A stretch of DNA of 64,000 nucleotides from Rhodoblastus sp963736175 (GTDB lineage: Bacteria > Pseudomonadota > Alphaproteobacteria > Rhizobiales > Beijerinckiaceae): positions 62,001 through 126,000 of the forward strand of contig CAVTNU010000014.1 of NCBI GenBank assembly GCA_963736175.1. The letters run 5' to 3'. Positions 1 through 6,864 of this stretch are shown piece after piece; position 1 is the stretch's first letter, and every line of letters starts with the position of its first letter. The notes beneath the pieces were generated by a model. That model ran no database searches. It was given only the letters and a program-made list of their open reading frames with translations, and was not told the origin of the DNA. Position numbers and translations under genes: made by a program.

Positions 1-2
1 TC

Positions 3-530
3 GCGCCGCTACTCGACGAATTGGCGGCGAGTTTCAAGACGATGTTGCCGGACCTGCGCGTCGAGGCGTTCAAACGTGTTGCGCTTCTCAGCATTCCGGC
101 GGCTATGGCGGCCAGCTCGTTGTTGATGATGAGCCTCAATCTCTGGCTTGCCGGCCGGATTGTCGAAATGTCGGGACGTTTGCCGCGCGCCTGGCCCGAC
201 TTGCCGCGAACCTTGCGCCTGCCGCGGATCATCGTTCTGTGGCTGGTCGCCGGCGTCGGCATGATGCTGCGCGGCGGCCCTACCGCGGCGGTCGGCGGCG
301 CGCTGGCGTCGACATCCATCCTCGCGCTCGCTTTCCAGGGACTTGCCGTATTGCACGCGACGACGCGCGGCGCGCGGACGCGGCTGGCGATGCTTTCCGC
401 CCTTTACGCCGTCATCGTCGTCCTTGAACCCTGGCCGATTTTCATACTCGCCCTGATCGGCCTGATCGACCTGTTTTTATCCCTGCGCGACCGCAAGGAA
501 GCGCGCCCTGAAGACGCAAAAAACCCCTGA
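3..530 (+). CDS. DUF2232 membrane protein (5' partial)
   Basis: The reading frame is already open at the left edge, so the N-terminus lies outside the window and about 175 residues are visible. Hydrophobic stretches recur throughout (near the visible residues 30-50, 75-95, 100-120 and 135-155), so this is an integral inner-membrane protein. The composition and its position directly before rplI match the DUF2232 (YybS-like) membrane protein that sits between rpsR and rplI in many Hyphomicrobiales. Its function is unknown. It ends 14 bp before the rplI start and probably shares its transcript. Family assignment rests on context and hydrophobicity; I see no catalytic motif. Confidence 0.75.
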   Translation, partial: APLLDELAASFKTMLPDLRVEAFKRVALLSIPAAMAASSLLMMSLNLWLAGRIVEMSGRLPRAWPDLPRTLRLPRIIVLWLVAGVGMMLRGGPTAAVGGALASTSILALAFQGLAVLHATTRGARTRLAMLSALYAVIVVLEPWPIFILALIGLIDLFLSLRDRKEARPEDAKNP

Positions 531-544
531 ACTGGAGAAAGAAA

Positions 545-1106
545 ATGCAAGTCATACTGCTTGAACGCATCGCCAAGCTCGGCCAGTATGGGCGACACCG
601 TCCGCGTCAAGGACGGCTACGCCCGCAATTTTCTGCTGCCGCGCGGCAAGGCGCTGCGCGCCACCGAAGGCAACAAGAAACATTTCGAAGGCCAACGCGC
701 CCAGCTGGAAGCCCATAACCTCGAGCGCAAGAAGGAAGCCGAGGCGGTCGCCGAAAAGCTCAACGGCCAGACCTTCACGGTCCTGCGTCAGGCCGGCGAA
801 TCCGGTCAGCTCTACGGCTCCGTTTCGGCGCGCGACATCGCCGACGCCGCCACCGCGGGCGGCTTCACGCTGGAGCGCCGCCAGATCGTCCTCAATGCGC
901 CGATCAAGACGCTCGGCCTGCACAATGTGCCGGTGCATCTGCACCCCGAGGTTGATTCCTATATCGTCGCCAACATCGCCCGCTCGGCCGAAGAAGCCGA
1001 GCGTCAAGCCAAGGGCGAGGCGGCGGTGGTGCGCGAAGAGACCTCTATGGCCGATCTTGGCCTTGAAGTCGGCGCCGCGCTGGCCGAGGCGAACGGCGAG
1101 GAATAA
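545..1106 (+). pseudogene. rplI: 50S ribosomal protein L9, single-base frameshift near codon 14
   Basis: L9 bridges the L1 stalk region and the ribosome body through a long helix. Translation from ATG 545 gives the classic L9 start MQVILLERIAKLGQ. An extra T at 587 then throws the frame, and the true continuation MGDTVRVKDGYARNFLLP resumes one base later at 588 and runs to the stop at 1106. Without that T the product would be 186 residues, normal for alphaproteobacterial L9. A good ribosome binding site (GGAGAAAG) precedes 545. L9 can be lost in some bacteria, but an isolated T in an otherwise perfect gene is as likely to be a sequencing error. The downstream fragment has no good start of its own. 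Confidence 0.9.
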
Positions 1107-1113
1107 GCAAAAG

Positions 1114-1200
1114 TCCGGGCGAAACCGAACGGGATTTCGCCCGGAGCCCGCTCGCGTAACGAAAAAGCCATCGGTCTTCGCTGACCGATGGCTTAATACT
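1114..1200 (+). terminator. Tandem hairpins after rplI
   Basis: Two perfect stems follow the rplI stop. The first pairs TCCGGGCGAAA (1114-1124) with TTTCGCCCGGA (1135-1145). The second pairs AGCCATCGGTC (1166-1176) with GACCGATGGCT (1183-1193) and is followed by TAATACTTTT. The second is flanked by A-rich DNA on its left, so it could also act on the converging minus-strand gene that ends at 1260. The T-tract is short, so this is a moderately strong intrinsic terminator for the rplI transcript. Confidence 0.7.
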
Positions 1201-1259
1201 TTTCGAAACCTTGAGGCCTCAGCCCTGTTCAAGGACGAAGCGGACGGACGGCAAGCCGT

Positions 1260-1877
1260 TCACCGCGATGCTGTGACCGAAGCCTCCACCGGCGCGCCTA
1301 TGGCGACCCACACGTTCTGATTTTCCTGGCTCTGACGCTTGACGAAGCGATAAGGCGTGGCGTTCCAGGGCTTCACTTCGTCGACCAGGTTGTCGAGAAC
1401 AAATTCGCCGTGATTGGTTTTGACCGTCAAAATGGCGTGGCCGTCGTTGTTTTCGTCCTTGACCACCGTCATCAGCAGCGCCTGACGGGGGAAACCCTGC
1501 TCGATCAGCATTCTGCGCTTCAACAGCGCAAAATCCTCGCAATCGCCGCGCCCGTCCGCCGGGAAGTCCCAGCGATCGACAAGGCCCCAATGATCCTCGT
1601 CCGAAATCGGCTCGACGTTGCGATTGACCCAGGCGTTGACCTCGCGGATCGTCTTCATCGCCTTGGCCGTCAAATTGACGTCAAGCGCCGTATCCGCGCC
1701 GCTGTCGCATTCGCCGTGATAGCGGCGGCAAAAGTCGATCCAGCCATAAGGAATGCTGGTGGCTTCGCCAACAGCCGCATAAGTGGCTTCTTCGGCGGCG
1801 AATGCTTTGGATGCGCCGGGCAAAGCCGTCAACATAAAAAACGCCGCCGCAAGAAGTTTAGCTAGAGATTTATACAT
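1260..1877 (-). CDS. Secreted transglutaminase-like cysteine peptidase (BTLCP/DUF920 family)
   Basis: The 205-residue product has a signal peptide with cleavage likely near residue 27 (SKAFA/A) and is therefore exported. The core shows the transglutaminase-like triad of the BTLCP family: Cys113 in GDCEDFALLK, His147 in DGHAILTV and Asp162 in LDNLVDEV. Family members include the periplasmic LapG-type proteases and uncharacterised rhizobial paralogues. No LapD partner gene is nearby, so a specific adhesin-cleaving role is not supported. The ATG at 1877 is preceded by a GGGGA ribosome binding site that lies in the arm of an inverted repeat. It is transcribed alone, converging on rplI. Confidence 0.85.
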   Translation of the reverse strand: MYKSLAKLLAAAFFMLTALPGASKAFAAEEATYAAVGEATSIPYGWIDFCRRYHGECDSGADTALDVNLTAKAMKTIREVNAWVNRNVEPISDEDHWGLVDRWDFPADGRGDCEDFALLKRRMLIEQGFPRQALLMTVVKDENNDGHAILTVKTNHGEFVLDNLVDEVKPWNATPYRFVKRQSQENQNVWVAIGAPVEASVTASR

Positions 1878-1907
1878 GTCATTCCCCGTGTTACCCCGGA
1901 GAATGAC
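1878..1907 (-). promoter_or_regulatory. Inverted repeat sequestering the ribosome binding site of the BTLCP gene
   Basis: Immediately upstream of the start codon, GTCATTC and GAATGAC (plus-strand 1878-1884 and 1901-1907) can pair, with CCCCG and CGGGG-type pairing possible inside. The GGGGA Shine-Dalgarno sequence falls within the start-proximal arm. A fold in the mRNA could therefore reduce initiation. This is visible in the sequence; regulation by it is inference. Confidence 0.4.
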
Positions 1908-2140
1908 AAAGCTATTTTGCGGTCAGTATAAGTAAAACGCTCGCATTTTAGGCGAATTCGTTCATTTATATATTTGATCGTGTTAAGTATAAAAAGTACC
2001 GGACAATTTGCGTAAAATTGCCAATATCGCCAGATATTGCTGCAAACACAGCGCTCTACGTCAGGCGGGCGGCCGTCGCCGGGCCTTCGGCAAGAAATTC
2101 GCAACTCTGGCTTTTAACGAATACGGCCCGGCCAGGGTTA

Positions 2141-3434
2141 ACAGGATGCTGAAAAACGCCCCGATTTCGTCGGTTACTATCGCCCGGCGCGGATTTTTGT
2201 CGGCGATTTGAGCGTTGTTTTTTGCCGAATCCGGCGTCGGCGAGCGTTTGGCGGCGCCACTTCCCCCTTACCCCGCCCTTTCTTCGATCAATTTCGGCAA
2301 TCGGATGAGGTTGTAGGCTGCGGCGGCGAAGGCAAACGACCAGCCGACCCGCTCGACGCCCCGAAACTTGGTTTTGCGCTGGCCGGCGACGGTCTTCATC
2401 CAGCCGAAGGCTTCCTCGATGCGTTTTCGGATGCGCTGGCTCACCGCATAACCGGGGTGGCGCGTGGTGCGGCCATCGATTGCGGAGCGCCGTCCGTTGG
2501 TGTTCTGCGTCACATGCGGGCGCACGTTCATCGCGCGCAGTTCGTTGACGAAAACGCGCACGTCATAACCCTTGTCGGCGCCAAGCGTGATGCCAACAGG
2601 GCGATTGGCGAGCGGTTCGATCATCGCAAGCGCGGCGTTGCGCTCGCCATGTCCGTCGGCTGGCGTCAGGCAGGCGTTGACGATCAGTCCGGCGCGGTTC
2701 TCCATCAACGCATGGCCGAGGAAAGCCAGCTTGGCCTCCATGCCGGCGCCCTTGCGATAAAGCCTGGCTTCCGTATCGGTGGTCGAAGCATGGGTCTCGT
2801 TCGAGCGCTTCTCGCCCTTGAAATCCACCTCGGCGTTGCGGCCGGAATCGGGCGGCGGCTCGTTGCCGGAGCCATCCTTGGGCTTGAAACTCTTCATCGA
2901 AGCCCAAGCCTCGATCAGCGTGCCGTCGACCGAAAAATGATCGCTCGACATCAGCCTTTTGACCCGAGGCTGCGCCAGGACGGCGGCGAGAAACTTAGCC
3001 GCTATCGCGCCGTCGAGCAGGCGGTCGCGGTTCTTGGAAAACACCGTCGCGTCCCACACGGGATCGTCGACGCCAAGGCCGACGAACCAGCGAAACAGCA
3101 AATCGGTGTCGAGACGCTCCATCAATTGCCGCTCGGAGCGCACCGAATAAAAGGCTTGCAGCAGCATCGCCCGCAGCAACCGTTCAGGCGCGACCGAAGG
3201 CCGGCCCGTCCTGGAGTAAAGCTCCGAAAAATCCGCAGCCAGTGTCGCGAGCGCCGCGTTGGCGATCTCGCGGATCACGCGCAGCGGATGGTCGCGCCGA
3301 ACGCGCAACTCCAGATCGACATAGCTGAAAAGCCGCCCTGATCCCTCGTCCGTCCCGCGCATTCCGTCGCTCCTGTCTCAAAGCGATGGAATCACGACCG
3401 AAGCTGAAACGGAAGGGGTTTTTCAGCAGCCTGT
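2141..3434 (-). mobile_element. Complete IS5-family insertion sequence
   Basis: A 1294-bp element is bounded by imperfect terminal inverted repeats. The left end reads ACAGGATGCTGAAAAACGCC and the right end, on the other strand, ACAGGCTGCTGAAAAACCCC (18 of 20 identical). TA lies on both sides (2139-2140 and 3435-3436), consistent with a TA duplication. It holds one intact transposase gene. It lies between the BTLCP gene and the DUF2155 gene, and no interrupted reading frame is recognisable in the flanks. Confidence 0.85.
2268..3362 (-). CDS. IS5-family DDE transposase
   Basis: The 364-residue protein cuts and joins the ends of the surrounding element. The N-terminal half is the DUF772-type domain (LRAMLLQAFYSVRSERQLMERL). 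The C-terminal half is an RNase H-fold DDE domain with candidate catalytic residues in HFSVDGTLIEAW (Asp), LGADKGYDV (Asp) and RIRKRIEEAFGWMK (Glu). Length and motif spacing are those of an intact IS5-group enzyme. The ATG at 3362 was chosen because it gives the usual N-terminus (MRGTDEGSGRLFSYVDLE). There is no frameshift, so the element may be active. Confidence 0.93.
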   Translation of the reverse strand: MRGTDEGSGRLFSYVDLELRVRRDHPLRVIREIANAALATLAADFSELYSRTGRPSVAPERLLRAMLLQAFYSVRSERQLMERLDTDLLFRWFVGLGVDDPVWDATVFSKNRDRLLDGAIAAKFLAAVLAQPRVKRLMSSDHFSVDGTLIEAWASMKSFKPKDGSGNEPPPDSGRNAEVDFKGEKRSNETHASTTDTEARLYRKGAGMEAKLAFLGHALMENRAGLIVNACLTPADGHGERNAALAMIEPLANRPVGITLGADKGYDVRVFVNELRAMNVRPHVTQNTNGRRSAIDGRTTRHPGYAVSQRIRKRIEEAFGWMKTVAGQRKTKFRGVERVGWSFAFAAAAYNLIRLPKLIEERAG

Positions 3435-3639
3435 TAACGCCGCCGTTTTTGATCCGTTTTTCCGCCAAACTTTCGCCCGCGCCAAAGCCATTTGTGGCGA
3501 CGTTTGGACGGCGCAGCAGCGCCTTCGGCGCGCCGGCTCGGAACCGCCGCGCGAAAACGCCGAAATCAGCGGAAATAAGCGAAACGCCCGCGCCAAACCA
3601 CGACCGGCGCTAAAATTCGCCGGCGTTCACCCAAAGGCG

Positions 3640-4299
3640 TTAATTGCCGAAGATCGAGCGCAGGCCCTTGATCAGCGGATTGTCATCCCGCTGCGGCGGG
3701 CGCTGACGCGGATCCGGAGGCGGCGCGGCCCCGATCGGACCAAGATCGTTTTGCGGCGGCGGCGGGCGCTTGGGCGTGATCTTCCGACGTTTTGGCGGCG
3801 GCGCGGCGGCGTTCTGGTCGCCTCCAGGCGCCGGCGTGGCGTTATCGGGCGGCGGCGGCGGATTTTCCGGACTGACCTTCTCGCCGGCCGGACCGGCAAT
3901 GACTTCGCTGCCGCCTTTGCAGTCGGTGACCCAGACATCGTAGACCGGATGTTCGACGCCGTGCAGGCCCGGACTCGCCGCGAACATCCAGCCTGAAAAA
4001 ATCCGTTTGAATTGCTTGTCGGCTTGAATCTCGTCGACTTCGACAAAACCCATGGTCAAAGGCGATTCGGTCTGCGGCCGCGTGTAGCAGACGCGCGGCG
4101 TAATCTGCAGCGTGCCGAATTGCACGGTCTCGTCGGTCGCCACGTCAAAAGCGATGATGCGGCCGGTAATCTTGTCGAGGCCGGAAAAGACCGCGATCGG
4201 ATGGGAAATCTTGTCGGCGCGCGCCAAACCCGGCGTACCCAGGGCGAGCGCCGCGACGGCGAAACCGGTCAGGACCGGGCGCTTGATTTTCGCGTGCAT
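3640..4299 (-). CDS. DUF2155 exported protein with proline-rich tail
   Basis: The 219-residue product has a signal peptide (cleavage near residue 28, GLARA/D). A globular DUF2155 domain follows, spanning about residues 30-135 and including ITPRVCYTRP, FSGWMFAASPGLHGVEHPVYDVWVTDC. The last 80 residues are rich in proline, lysine and arginine (for example PPPPPDNATPAPGGDQ) and probably unstructured. DUF2155 genes are habitually found beside the NDUFA12-type complex I subunit in Hyphomicrobiales, as here. Function is unknown; two conserved cysteines suggest a periplasmic disulfide. The tail varies in length between relatives. Confidence 0.88.
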   Translation of the reverse strand: MHAKIKRPVLTGFAVAALALGTPGLARADKISHPIAVFSGLDKITGRIIAFDVATDETVQFGTLQITPRVCYTRPQTESPLTMGFVEVDEIQADKQFKRIFSGWMFAASPGLHGVEHPVYDVWVTDCKGGSEVIAGPAGEKVSPENPPPPPDNATPAPGGDQNAAAPPPKRRKITPKRPPPPQNDLGPIGAAPPPDPRQRPPQRDDNPLIKGLRSIFGN

Positions 4300-4443
4300 T
4301 CTGTCACCCGCTTCCGCATCGCCTTGCGCGCCATCCGCCCAAAAAGAACCGGCGATCGTCTTAAACGACCGCGCCAGCGTGTTATCTCGCCCGATGGGCG
4401 CAAACGCCGCCTCGCCGTTTGCTGTGGCGGACGCGGCGGCAAA

Positions 4444-4851
4444 TCAGCCTTCTGGCGCCCAGGCTTTGTAATCGCCGGTCGCGGCTGGGCGCTCGCCCAG
4501 CGACAGCGTCGATCCGGTCGGGCGCCATGCGCCGGGCGTGCCGGTCATGTTGGGCTGATAGGCCATTTCCCAGGGATAGGGCTGATAATTATCCTGCGTC
4601 GGCGGAACATCGGTCTGATGATGCAGCCAGCCGTACCAGCCGGGCGGGGTCGCCGACCCTTCCGACTGCCCGGGGTAGATCACCCAGCGTCGTTCGAAAC
4701 CGAGCGCCTTGTCCTTCACGCCGCCGCGCGTGCGGTAATATATGTTGCCGAACTCGTCGCGACCGACTTCCTCGCCATGGCGCCACGTATGGAATTTGGT
4801 GTTCAACGTTTGCCCGTTCCACCAGGTAAAGCATTGGGCGAGCCATCTCAT
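4444..4851 (-). CDS. NADH:ubiquinone oxidoreductase 17.2 kDa-type subunit (NDUFA12 family)
   Basis: The 135-residue protein matches the NDUFA12/B17.2 accessory subunit family of respiratory complex I, which alphaproteobacteria share with mitochondria. The family signature is clear: FTWWNGQTLNTKF at the N-terminus, DEFGNIYYRTRGG, RRWVIYPG, and PPGWYGWLHHQTD. It is expected to bind the peripheral arm at the inner membrane. The ATG at 4851 is preferred over an upstream in-frame codon because the family begins a few residues before TWWNGQT. The DUF2155 gene follows 144 bp downstream in the same direction, so co-transcription is likely. Confidence 0.92.
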   Translation of the reverse strand: MRWLAQCFTWWNGQTLNTKFHTWRHGEEVGRDEFGNIYYRTRGGVKDKALGFERRWVIYPGQSEGSATPPGWYGWLHHQTDVPPTQDNYQPYPWEMAYQPNMTGTPGAWRPTGSTLSLGERPAATGDYKAWAPEG

Positions 4852-5141
4852 CGCGCAAAATCCACTTCCAGAATCCACATCATGGCGAAGTCGAAGCGCT
4901 TGTTCCGCCAAATCCGGGACAAGCGCCCCAGCGTCCTGTTTCACCGCATATTCTTGTCCGAAAAGTCCGTCAACTTCCCGGCGCCGCGCGACCGCGTCTT
5001 ATTTGGCCGGGACTATGGCTTCGCCGCCGCGCGATGTCCAGAGGCGGCGGGCGATTTCGCAAGCGTCCCGGACCGGCGCAAACGCTCTGGCTTTGCCCAC
5101 GAAAAATTGCCAAAAAGCCGCCGCGAGCCGAGGGAATCAGC

Positions 5142-5531
5142 ATGAGCGAAGCTATTGCCGCCATTTTTCTGTGCCAGTTGCTCGGCGAGGTCGTCGCGCG
5201 CGCCTTCGCCCTGCCCTTGCCCGGACCGGTCGCCGGCATGGCCTTGATGTTCGCCTTTCTTCTCTGGCGCGGGCGCAAAGGCGATCGCGGACCGAATGGC
5301 GAGCGAATTGTTCCCGAGAAACTGGCGCGGACAGCCGAATTCCTGCTGCGCCACCTGTCCTTGCTGTTCGTGCCCGCCGCCGTCGGGCTGATCCGCCATT
5401 TCGGCCTGTTGCGGGACAACGCCCGGCCCCTGCTGGCGGCGCTCATCGGTTCGACGGTCCTCGCCATGCTGACGACCGCCTGGGTGTTCCGGGGCGTCTC
5501 GAATTGGCGCGAACGGCGGGCGAAGCCATGA
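5142..5531 (+). CDS. lrgA: CidA/LrgA family membrane protein
   Basis: The 129-residue protein carries four predicted membrane segments and the LrgA signature LPLPGPVAGMALMFAFLLWRG early in the protein, followed by LSLLFVPAAVGLIRH. LrgA/CidA proteins are holin-like partners of LrgB. The fused plant homologue PLGG1 exports glycolate and glycerate, and bacterial pairs have been linked to pyruvate or other small-acid transport. The stop overlaps the lrgB start by 4 bp (ATGA), so the two are translationally coupled. The start at 5142 gives the family's normal N-terminus. The substrate cannot be told from sequence. Confidence 0.9.
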   Translation: MSEAIAAIFLCQLLGEVVARAFALPLPGPVAGMALMFAFLLWRGRKGDRGPNGERIVPEKLARTAEFLLRHLSLLFVPAAVGLIRHFGLLRDNARPLLAALIGSTVLAMLTTAWVFRGVSNWRERRAKP

Positions 5532-6265
5532 CGGAGGCGATTTTGTCCGACAGGGCGGCGAATATCTGGGTCTATCTGTCCACCAGTCCGCTACTGTGGC
5601 TGACGGCGACGCTGGCGGCCTACGCCCTGGCGGAACGGCTGGCGGTCCTTTGCAAGCGCCACCCGCTCGTCAATCCCGTCGCCTTGGCGGCGGCGGCGCT
5701 GATCGCGCTGCTTTCCCTCACGGCGACGCGCTACGAGACCTATTTCGCCGGCGCGCAGTTCATTCATTTTCTGCTTGGGCCGGCGACGGTCTGCCTCGCC
5801 ATTCCGCTTTACCGCAATTTCGACCGGATCCTGGCGGCGCTGGCGCCGATGGCGAGCGCGCTGGTCTGCGGCTCCGCCGTCGCCGTGCTTAGCGCCGTCT
5901 TCATCGCCGAGGGATTTGGCGCGCCGCGCGCGCTGGTCATTTCGTTGGCGCCGAAATCGGTCACGGCGCCGATCGCCATGAGCCTGTCGGAAGCCGCCGG
6001 CGGCGAGGCGACGCTGACGGCGGCGCTCGTCATCGTCACCGGCGTTTTCGGCGCGATGATCCTGTCGCCGCTGATGCGGGCGGCGCGAATCACCGACCGC
6101 GCCGCCATCGGATTCGCCGCCGGTCTGGCCGCGCACGGCATAGGCACGGCGCGCGCGCTGCAAATCAATTCGCTGGCGGGCGCCTTCGCCGGCATCGCCA
6201 TGGGACTCAACGGCGCGCTGACGGCGGCGGCCCTCCCCAGCGTTCTCTCCTGGATCGGTTTGTGA
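5528..6265 (+). CDS. lrgB: LrgB family membrane protein
   Basis: The 245-residue polytopic membrane protein shows the LrgB hallmarks: FLLGPATVCLAIPLYRN, SLAPKSVTAPIAM, and GIGTARALQ near the C-terminus. It pairs with LrgA to form a holin-like or small-organic-acid transport system in the inner membrane. ATG 5528 overlaps the lrgA stop codon, giving the tightest form of coupling. In an organism with C1 or serine-cycle metabolism, a glycolate/glycerate role like plant PLGG1 would be attractive, but that is inference only. Nothing regulatory such as lytSR is adjacent. Confidence 0.92.
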   Translation: MTEAILSDRAANIWVYLSTSPLLWLTATLAAYALAERLAVLCKRHPLVNPVALAAAALIALLSLTATRYETYFAGAQFIHFLLGPATVCLAIPLYRNFDRILAALAPMASALVCGSAVAVLSAVFIAEGFGAPRALVISLAPKSVTAPIAMSLSEAAGGEATLTAALVIVTGVFGAMILSPLMRAARITDRAAIGFAAGLAAHGIGTARALQINSLAGAFAGIAMGLNGALTAAALPSVLSWIGL

Positions 6266-6451
6266 CGAGGAAGGCCCGCGCCGCGCCGTTTTTGCTCGCC
6301 TGCGTCAATACGCATCAATACGGATGCGGGAAAATTTTCGGTGGACGAACGATTTTGTTCTTGGTACGTTCTGTTCGTTTAGGAATTTTGCAAGGTCGCG
6401 CAGGATGTTGGCGCGCGCCGCAGCGCGAGGGCGAGGGCGTGGCTTTGTCCC

Positions 6452-6503
6452 CAATATCCCCAACATTTAGTTTTTATTTATTTGTCCGGCACAATATCTT
6501 GAC
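6452..6503 (+). promoter_or_regulatory. Candidate NrdR boxes upstream of nrdJ
   Basis: CAATATCTTG at 6492-6501, inside CACAATATCTTGAC, differs at one position from the core of the NrdR box (CWATATATWG). A weaker half-match, CAATATCCCC, lies 40 bp upstream at 6452-6461, roughly four helical turns away on the same face. NrdR is the ATP/dATP-sensing zinc-ribbon repressor of ribonucleotide reductase genes and binds paired boxes overlapping promoters. The good box overlaps a possible -35 hexamer TTGACG (6499-6504). The remainder of the 599-bp gap 6266-6864 has no convincing gene. Confidence 0.6.
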
Positions 6504-6641
6504 GAATTCGTGGCGCGGCCACTAGGTTGACATGCATGCGGTGAGCGGGCGGGACGCAGACGTCTCTCCCTCGCCGCATGGCGCGGATGATTTAGTCGGC
6601 TCGTTCGGATTTCCGTTCGACGCATGCGACGTTCGCCTAGG

Positions 6642-6659
6642 AAAGCCCTGCGGCTTTTT
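6642..6659 (+). terminator. Possible attenuator hairpin in the nrdJ leader
   Basis: AAAGCC (6642-6647) pairs with GGCTTT (6652-6657) across a four-base loop, and TTT continues the T-run on the plus strand. If transcription starts near the NrdR box about 140 bp upstream, this small intrinsic-terminator-like element would lie inside the untranslated leader of nrdJ. The stem is only six pairs, so it may be weak or conditional. Confidence 0.35.
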
Positions 6660-6736
6660 GTGGTGAAGGAAGTGATTAAATAAATAGATAGGGCAATTTT
6701 GCGCATCCTCGGGATGCGGGAGGCTCAGAGTCCAAA

Positions 6737-6759
6737 CGCCGTTCCGGAGCGGAACGGCG
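6737..6759 (+). repeat. Perfect 10-bp inverted repeat in the nrdJ leader
   Basis: CGCCGTTCCG (6737-6746) and CGGAACGGCG (6750-6759) are exact reverse complements around GAG. No T-run follows, so it is not a terminator. It could be a stable mRNA hairpin or a protein-binding palindrome about 105 bp upstream of the nrdJ start. I saw no cobalamin riboswitch signature around it. Confidence 0.5.
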
Positions 6760-6864
6760 AACGGAATCGGTTGCGTGCTGTTCCTCGTAAAAAAACAAAA
6801 CACGCCCGGACGCGCCGGTCATGCGTCCGATACGGCGAATTCAGGCACTTCAGGATGACAAGAA

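Noticed and set aside
1862..2104. 80-residue minus-strand frame upstream of the BTLCP gene
   Set aside because: It overlaps the likely promoter and ribosome binding site of the BTLCP gene, is composed of AT-rich intergenic DNA and has no recognisable features.
2208..3341. Plus-strand 377-residue open frame across the IS5 element
   Set aside because: It lies opposite the transposase gene, has no recognisable domain, and has the arginine/histidine-rich look of an antisense shadow in GC-rich DNA.
6522..6803. Short minus-strand frames in the nrdJ upstream region
   Set aside because: No ribosome binding site or family resemblance; they overlap the candidate NrdR box and leader hairpins.
6266..6864. 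Cobalamin riboswitch before nrdJ
   Set aside because: The region was scanned for the B12-box and the conserved core elements of the cobalamin class. Only short chance matches such as GGCCACTAGG were present and the required order of elements is missing.
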